Part shown: positions 58,619-64,000 of the stretch, in pieces | Numbering within the stretch: the first letter of the stretch is position 1 | How the letters are laid out: each line of letters begins with the position of its first letter | Assembly: GCA_963791315.1 (NCBI GenBank) | Contig: CAWBRQ010000006.1 | Location: forward strand, 186,001 to 250,000 | Length of the DNA: 64,000 nt | Direction: 5' to 3' | DNA from: JACCZX01 sp963791315 | GTDB lineage: Bacteria; Pseudomonadota; Gammaproteobacteria; Burkholderiales; Burkholderiaceae_F | The notes under the pieces: model-generated | The model's input: the letters and a program-made list of their open reading frames with translations, nothing else | Database searches by the model: none | Told to the model about the DNA's origin: nothing | Made by a program: the position numbers and the translations under genes

Positions 58619-59955
58619 GGCGTCATCGCGATCGGAACGATCCTGCTCGTGCATTCTCGGCATCCTGTTGTGTGCCGGAGTGTGGATCGGCATGTCGCTC
58701 GGTATCGTCGGCTGGGTTGGGCTTGCCGGCTTTTCACGACACGTCTCCAGGTCGCAGTCTGTTTACGACGTTGTGGGGAACGCAGCGCATCGTGGGAGCT
58801 GGCGGCGCTGCCGCTGTTCATCTGGATGGGCGAGATCCTGTTTCGAACCCGGCTGTCCGAACAGATGTTCGACGGACTCGCGCCGTGGCTGCAGCGGCAT
58901 TCCGGGACGGTTGACTGCACGTCAACATTCTCGGCTGCGGCGATCTTCGGCTCGGTCTCGGGCTCTTCCGCGGCGACCTGCGCGACGATCGCGCAAGGTC
59001 GCGCTGCCCGAGCTGATGCGACGTGGCTACGACGAGCAGGTCGCGCTCGGGTCGCTCGCCACGCGCCGGCACGCTCGGTATCCTGATTCCGCCGTCGATC
59101 ATCATGGTCGTCTACGCGGTGGCCGCCGACGTATCGATCATCCGCATCTTTCTCGCCGGCGTCATGCCGGGCTTTCTGCTGATGGCGCTTTTTTCGGGCT
59201 ACATCATCTTCTGGGCGCTGCTCAACCCGACGTGCACTCCCAGCGCCGGACCGGCATTGACGCTGATTCGCGAGAAGCTTCGCAAGTCGCGCGAGCTGAT
59301 TCCGTGACGCTGCTGATCGTGTTCGTTCTGTACGTGCTCGCTGGCGCGGGCTGGCGACCGCGACCGAGTGCGCGGCGTACGGCGTGCTGGGCTCGCTGGT
59401 CGATTGCCAGGTGGGGCGGATCGCTGACGTGGTCGAACTTCGTCGAGACGCCTGCTCGGCAGCGACGCGTCTGTCTTGCATGATCATGTTGATCCTGGCC
59501 GGCGCGTCGTTTCTTGCAGCAAGGCGATGGCGTTCACCGGGTTGCCGCGCGAGCTGGCCGAGTGGGTCGGCGCGCTCGGTCTGACGCCGTACGCGCTGAT
59601 CGCCATTCTGTCGATCTTTTACGTCATCCTCGGTACGGCGCTCGACGGCATCTCGATGATCGTGCTGACCGACGGCAGTGGTGCTGCCGATGATTCAGAC
59701 GGCCGGGTTCGATCTGGTGTGGTTCGGCATCTTCGTCGTGCTGCTGGTCGAAATTGCCGAAGTCACGCCGCCGGTCGGCTTCAACCTGTTCGTGCTGCAG
59801 AACATGACCGGCAAGGACAGCAACACGATCGCGCTGGCTGCGTTGCCGTTCTTTGTGATGCTGCTGGTTGCGATCGCGCTAATCACCGTGTTTCCGGAAA
59901 TCGCCACTGGCTGCCGGATCTGGTGATGGGCAGAGCAAACCTGACGCGATATTGA
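58616..59955 (+). CDS. dctM: TRAP transporter large permease DctM (many apparent frameshifts)
   Basis: The large permease of the third system, about 445 codons. MGVIAIGTILLV opens it; then GVWIGMSLGIVGWVGLA, ELAALPLFIWMGEILFRTRL, FGSVSGSSAATCATIA, RRGYDEQVALGSLA, LGILIPPSIIMVVYAVAADV and FLAGVMPGFLLMALFSGYII appear in turn. The C-terminal part has YALIAILSIFYVILGTALDG and IAEVTPPVGFNLFVLQNMTG and ends WLPDLVMGRANLTRY. The frame changes at least six times, but motif order is complete. It is followed by the oxidase gene within 3 bp. Confidence 0.85.
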
Positions 59956-59958
59956 GCA

Positions 59959-61218
59959 ATGCGCATCGTCGTGATCGGCGCCGGGATCATCGGCGTCACT
60001 ACCGCCTACTTCTTGCGACGCGACGGTCACGATGTGACTGTCATCGAGCGACGCTCCGGCGTCGCGCAGGAAACGAGCTTCGCCAATGCAGGGGTGATGG
60101 CGCCGTCGTACGTCGCTCCATGGTCGCAGCCCGGCATGCCGGCCAAGGTCCTTTCATATCTGTTCAAGTCCGAAGCTCCGATCGTGTTTCGGCCTTCGCT
60201 CGATCCGGCGCTGTGGCGCTGGATCGCTCGCTGGCTCGGCGAGTGCCGTCTCGACCGCTTCACACGCAACAAGGCTCGCATGCAGCGGCTCGCGTTCTAC
60301 AGCCAGTCCGAGCTGCGCGCGCTGCGCGCGCTGCATAAGCTCGATTACGAGCAGACAACCGGCTACCTGCAGCTTTTTCGTACGCATCTTGAAGTCGAGC
60401 GTTCGGCGGTCACGCGCAAGATGCTGACCGAGCTCGGCGTCGCGCACCGTCTTCTGAGCACCGATGAAGCGCATGCGCTCGAACCCGCGTTGCACGCGCC
60501 GACACGGCTTGCAGGTGCGCTTCATCTGCCAAACGATGAGACCGGCAACTGCGCGTTCTTCGCGCAGCAGCTGAAAGATATCGCGATTCGCGATGGGGTC
60601 GACTTTCGCTTCGGTGTAGTCGCGCAAAGCCTGCGAGTCGAGCAGCAGCAAGTCACCGGACTGCGGACGGACACCGGCGACGTTCAACGGCTGACGCATT
60701 TGTCGTTGCCGGCGGAATCGACAGCCTTGCGTTGCTGCGACCACTCGGAATTCGACTGCCGATGCAGCCGGTCAAGGGCTACTCAGCTACAGCGGCGATC
60801 ACCGCGTTCGAGCATGCGCCGTACATCAGCGTGATGGATGAAACGTACAAGGTGGCGATCACGCGAATGGGCAAGTGGCTAAGAATCGCAGGAACGGCCG
60901 AGCTCGGCACGCGCGGGAATGCAGCTGCGCGACAGCGCACTGCGCACGCTACTGAAAGTTGCGCAGGACTGGTTTCCCTACGCCGCTTCGTACCCGAAAT
61001 CGCGCTTCTGGATCGGTGCCCGTCCGATGCTGCCCGACGGTCCTCCGGTGCTGGGTAAAACTCCGATCGCGAATTTGTACCTGAACACCGGACACGGCTC
61101 CACGGGTTGGGTGATGTCGTGTGGTTCGGCGCGCGTGCTGGCCGACGTCATCGCACGAAGAACGCCGGCGATCGACCTCGACGGTTTGACGCTCGACCGC
61201 TACACACGGCATCGCTAG
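59959..61218 (+). CDS. FAD-dependent D-amino acid dehydrogenase, DadA-like (apparent frameshifts)
   Basis: DadA-type enzymes oxidise D-amino acids or related imino compounds at the inner membrane. The 420-codon protein starts MRIVVIGAGIIGVTTAYFLR, the FAD-binding GxGxxG, then SFANAGVMAPSYVAPWSQPG, typical of DadA. The first 240 codons are clean. Frame changes near 60690 and 60920 lead to IRLPMQPVKGYSATAAITAF and LNTGHGSTGWVMSCGSARVL, the C-terminal FAD-binding end. Following the pyroglutamate-type TRAP genes, it may process a D-amino acid or proline derivative. The general family is sure; the substrate is not. Confidence 0.88.
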
Positions 61219-61220
61219 CA

Positions 61221-62690
61221 ATGGGCACACCGCTGTAACCGTTGCCGAATTGCGTGCGATCGAGCGAGCGGCGCAAGCCAAGCTACCCGCCGGAACGCTT
61301 ATGGCGCGCGCTGGTACGGCTGTCGCTAACGCGCATCGCCATGTCGCAGTCCGGGCAAAGCGCTGTCCATATGCGTCGTTGCTGGCCCCGGCAACAACGG
61401 TGGTGACGGCTACGCGGCGGCGAGCGAGTTGCGGGACGCTGGACATCGCATCACGTGCGTCCAATTGGCCAAACCCGTCTCCGACGATGCCCGCAATGCT
61501 CTCGCGCGCTGGCGATCGTCCGGCGGCACAAGTCGCGACTGAGCTGCCAACCGGACAGCACTTCGATGTGATCGTCGATGCAATGCTCGGAATCGGACAA
61601 ACGCGACCGCTGCAAGGTGCGTTGCTCGCCGCCGCCCAGTGGATCAATGACGCAACACACGCACGTCGTCGCGATCGACGTGCCGAGCGGACTCGATGCC
61701 GATCGCGGCTGCTGGCTCGGAGGTGTCGAAGGCGTCTACGCCTCAGAGACGATTACGTTCATCGCCGACAAGCCTGGCCTGCACACAGGCGACGGTGTAG
61801 ACGCCGCCGGCACGCGTTACGGTAGACCGCCTCGGCGTCGAACCCGCGTCGACGCGAACGATGCTGACGGATCCGTCCGACTTTTCGCAGATCGTTGTGC
61901 CGCGCCGGCGTAACACGCACAAGGGAAGCTACGGCAATGCACTGGTCATCGGCGGGGCACGTGGGCATGGTCGGCGCCGCACTGCTCGCGGCGCGCGCGG
62001 CACTGACCATCGGTGCCGGTCGCGTCTATGTCGATTGCATCGGTGCACCCGAATTTCGCGTCGATCCAGCCCAGCCCGAGCTGATGTTTCGTCCGTACGC
62101 GTCGATCGAAAACTTGCATTCGATCGTCATCGGCTGCGGACTTGGACAAGAACGACGCGGCGCGGCGGGCATTGCAATGGGCGTTGGACAGCGATGCATC
62201 GCTGATCATCGACGCCGATGCACTGAACTTGTTGTCACAAGGTCCCGCTCTGAGCGAGTGCCTCGCCGCCCGCAATGCCACGACCGTGCTGACGCCACAC
62301 CCGCTCGAGGCTGCTCGTTTGCTGGAAGTTTCGGCCGATGACGTCCAGTTCGATCGCAGTCACGCGCGCTCGCGAGTTGGCGACGCGTTATCGACAGCAT
62401 CGTCGTGCTGAAAGGCGCCGGCAGCGTCGCCGTGCACATCGAATGGTCGTTACGCGATCAACCCCACGGGTGGCCCGCACTTGCGACGGCGGGCACCGGC
62501 GACGTGCTCGCAGGTCTGCTGGGTGGCCTGTTCGCGCAGCACTTCGACCCGTGGCACGCGACGCTGGCTGCAACGTGGCTGCATGGCCGCGCCGGCGAAG
62601 GCCGTGATGTCGGTTTGACTGCCGGCGACATCGCACCGCGGGCGGCCGATGAGCTGGCCCGGTTGCGGCGCACCGGCAGCAGACGATTCG
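61221..62690 (+). CDS. nnr: Bifunctional NAD(P)HX epimerase / ADP-dependent dehydratase (apparent frameshifts)
   Basis: This repairs hydrated NADH and NADPH. The N-terminal YjeF epimerase half carries VAELRAIERAAQAKLPAGTL, FDVIVDAMLGIGQTRPLQGA and VVAIDVPSGLDADRG. The C-terminal kinase-like dehydratase half carries HKGSYGNALVIGGARG, MVGAALLAARAALTIGAGRV, DASLIIDADALNLLSQGPAL, TVLTPHPLEAARLL and the ATP motif ATAGTGDVLAGLLGGL. The start at 61221 needs an immediate frame change; others lie near 61420-61480, 61650, 61800, 61960, 62150 and 62365. The exact stop is uncertain. It runs convergent to the ABC ATPase gene. Confidence 0.87.
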
Positions 62691-62696
62691 GACTGC

Positions 62697-63413
62697 TTAC
62701 GTCAACGCCGAAACCTCGACGGTGCCGGACGACCCGGCCCGCGTGCAGCTCGATGCGGCGGGCGCAGCGCCTCGCGATGTCCGCGTCGTGCGTGACGAGG
62801 AACAGCGTCGAACCGCGCTCGCGATTCAGTTGAAACATCAGGTCGATCACCGCTTCGCCGGTCCGCGCGTCGAGGCTGCCGGTCGGTTCGTCGGCCAGCA
62901 GCAACGGCGGCCGCAGCACGAACGCACGCGCGAGCGCGACTCGTTGCTGTTCGCCGCCGGATCAGATACTTCGGGTAGTGCGACAGTCGTTCACCCAGAC
63001 CCACTCGCTGCAGCAGCGTGCGCGCGGCGTCGACCGGTTCGTCGCCTCTCGGGTGTACGCCCGGTCAGCTCGAGCGGCAGCAGGACGTTTTCCAGCGCAT
63101 TCAGATGCGGCAACAATTGAAACGACTGGAACACGAATCCGAGTGACGCGGCGCGCAGCGCTGCACGTCCGTCTTCGTCGAGCGCGAACATGTCTCTGCC
63201 GAAAATGCGCACCGCGCCCGATGTCGGAACATCGAGTCCCGCCAGCAGTCCGAGCAGTGTGGATTTTCCCGATCCCGACGCGCCGACGATGGAGACCGTT
63301 TCGCCGGACGCGATGCTCAGATTGATATCATCGAGAATGGTCAGGCTGCCCGTAGCGTCCTGCACGATCTTGCTGAGACTGCGCGCCTCGACCGCGATTT
63401 TCTTCACTGTCAT
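62697..63413 (-). CDS. ybbA: ABC transporter ATPase, YbbA/LolD-like (apparent frameshifts)
   Basis: This ATPase of about 237 residues belongs to the macrolide/lipoprotein exporter group. The N-terminal half is clean: IVGASGSGKSTLLGLLAGLD (Walker A) and FVFQSFQLLPHLNALENVLL (Q loop). After a change near 63050 come the signature region and LLLADEPTGSLDARTGEAVI (Walker B), FLVTHDADIARRC (His switch). In the corrected frame the end is TVEVSALT* at 62697. Divergence from a TesA-type esterase gene is the conserved ybbA-tesA arrangement; its permease partner YbbP is not in the window. Confidence 0.88.
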
Positions 63414-63420
63414 TCATCTC

Positions 63421-64000
63421 GTGCGCAGAACTTTCCTGATTCGTTTCGTTGGATTGCTGGCGTCGCCTGTGCGCCGTCGCATTGAATGCAGCCGGGCTCG
63501 GCGCGGTCAGTCCAGCGCCGGCAACAACTCCAACGGTTGCGAGCCGGTCATTCTCGTGCTCGGCGACAGCCTGTCGGCGGAGTACGGATTACAGCGCGGC
63601 CAAGGGTGGGTGCAGCTGCTCGCAAATCGACTGCAGCAAAGCGGCTCGAATTATACGGTCGTCAATGCCAGCATCAGCGGTGACACCACCAGTGGTGGAC
63701 GCACACGCCTGCCTGCGCTGCTGAAGCAGCATCGGCCGTCGATCGTCATCATCGAACTCGGCGGCAACGACGGCTTGCGCGGATTGCCGGTTGCTCGCAT
63801 GCAAGACAATCTGCCGACGATGATTCGCGCCAGCCAGGCAGCGGGGGCACGCGTCGTAGTGGTCGGCATTCGGATGCCGCCGAATTACGGGCGCGAGTAC
63901 ACCGAGCGCTTTTACGACGCGTTCGCAGGCGTCGCCAAGCAGAACGACGCGTGCGCTCGTACCATTCCTGCTCGAAGGCTTTTCGGATTCGCCGGACATT
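63421..64000 (+). CDS. tesA: TesA-like SGNH esterase/lysophospholipase (partial, right edge)
   Basis: TesA is a periplasmic SGNH hydrolase acting on acyl esters and thioesters. The GTG at 63421 gives VRRTFLIRFVGLLAS; a frame change yields LCAVALNAAGLGAVSPAPA, a plausible signal peptide. The frame returns before VILVLGDSLSAEYGLQRGQ (block I with the nucleophile Ser), then NASISGDTTSGGRTRLPAL and IIELGGNDGLRGLPV (block III). Another change near 63950 leads to ALVPFLLEGFSDSPDI at the window edge. The final catalytic Asp-x-x-His block lies beyond it. Confidence 0.88.
   Translation, partial: MRRTFLIRFVGLLASPVRRRIECSRARRGQSSAGNNSNGCEPVILVLGDSLSAEYGLQRGQGWVQLLANRLQQSGSNYTVVNASISGDTTSGGRTRLPALLKQHRPSIVIIELGGNDGLRGLPVARMQDNLPTMIRASQAAGARVVVVGIRMPPNYGREYTERFYDAFAGVAKQNDACARTIPARRLFGFAGH

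Noticed and set aside
1..64000. CRISPR arrays, tRNA or rRNA genes, insertion sequences, phage or toxin-antitoxin genes
   Set aside because: I looked for regular repeat-spacer patterns, CCA-type tRNA ends, transposase motifs and terminal inverted repeats and saw none. A covariance-model search would be decisive for short tRNAs.

Overview
The window looks like a chromosomal segment of a betaproteobacterium, most likely Burkholderiales. The support is gene content: a Porin_4-type trimeric porin, a Bug/TctC-type tricarboxylate receptor, a DUF3563-like small protein, five separate solute-uptake systems in 64 kb, and two conserved housekeeping blocks (ygfZ diverging from mltG-tmk-holB-pilZ-tatD; selO-msrB-yciB-bolA-parvulin facing purL). 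The DNA is G+C rich throughout and gene-dense. I see no rRNA, tRNA, CRISPR array, insertion sequence or phage gene.

Layout. 1-6.9 kb: a TRAP transporter (dctMQP) and its IclR regulator on the minus strand, diverging from a porin, an HPPD-like VOC protein and a TIM-barrel isomerase/dehydratase; this resembles an aromatic or shikimate-type acid uptake locus. A 5'-truncated pirin remnant follows. 6.9-17 kb: a DUF3563-like protein and a second IclR regulator, then a plus-strand set of aldehyde dehydrogenase, CaiB-type CoA-transferase, short citrate-synthase-fold lyase, ThDP enzyme and a second TRAP system. The order reads like a complete import, CoA activation, C-C cleavage, decarboxylation and oxidation route. 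17-21 kb: GNAT, a Bug receptor translationally coupled to an acyl-CoA ligase, and a glycine-rich lipoprotein. 21-27 kb: tatD-pilZ-holB-tmk-mltG, then ygfZ and a TANGO2/NRDE protein. 27-43.3 kb: one long minus-strand array reading from an acyl-CoA ligase through livJHMGF, a FadJ-type protein, two SDRs, an MDR reductase, an alpha/beta hydrolase, an M16 protease, a thioesterase and a GNAT. 43.5-53 kb: selO-msrB-yciB-bolA-parvulin, an EF-hand protein, purL and an HDOD protein. 53-64 kb: 5-oxoprolinase diverging from a third TRAP system and a DadA-like oxidase (a pyroglutamate-type module), then bifunctional NAD(P)HX repair enzyme, a YbbA-type ABC ATPase and a TesA-type esterase cut by the right edge.

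A caution that affects about half the entries: many genes, including normally essential or near-essential ones (holB, purL), are broken by small frameshifts while every fragment keeps family motifs in order. Breaks are rare before 20 kb and dense in 26-33, 38-46 and 55-64 kb. I read this mainly as indel error in the assembly, not gene decay. For those genes I give the span of the whole reading and mark where the frame changes. The pirin remnant is the exception: it has lost its whole 5' half.
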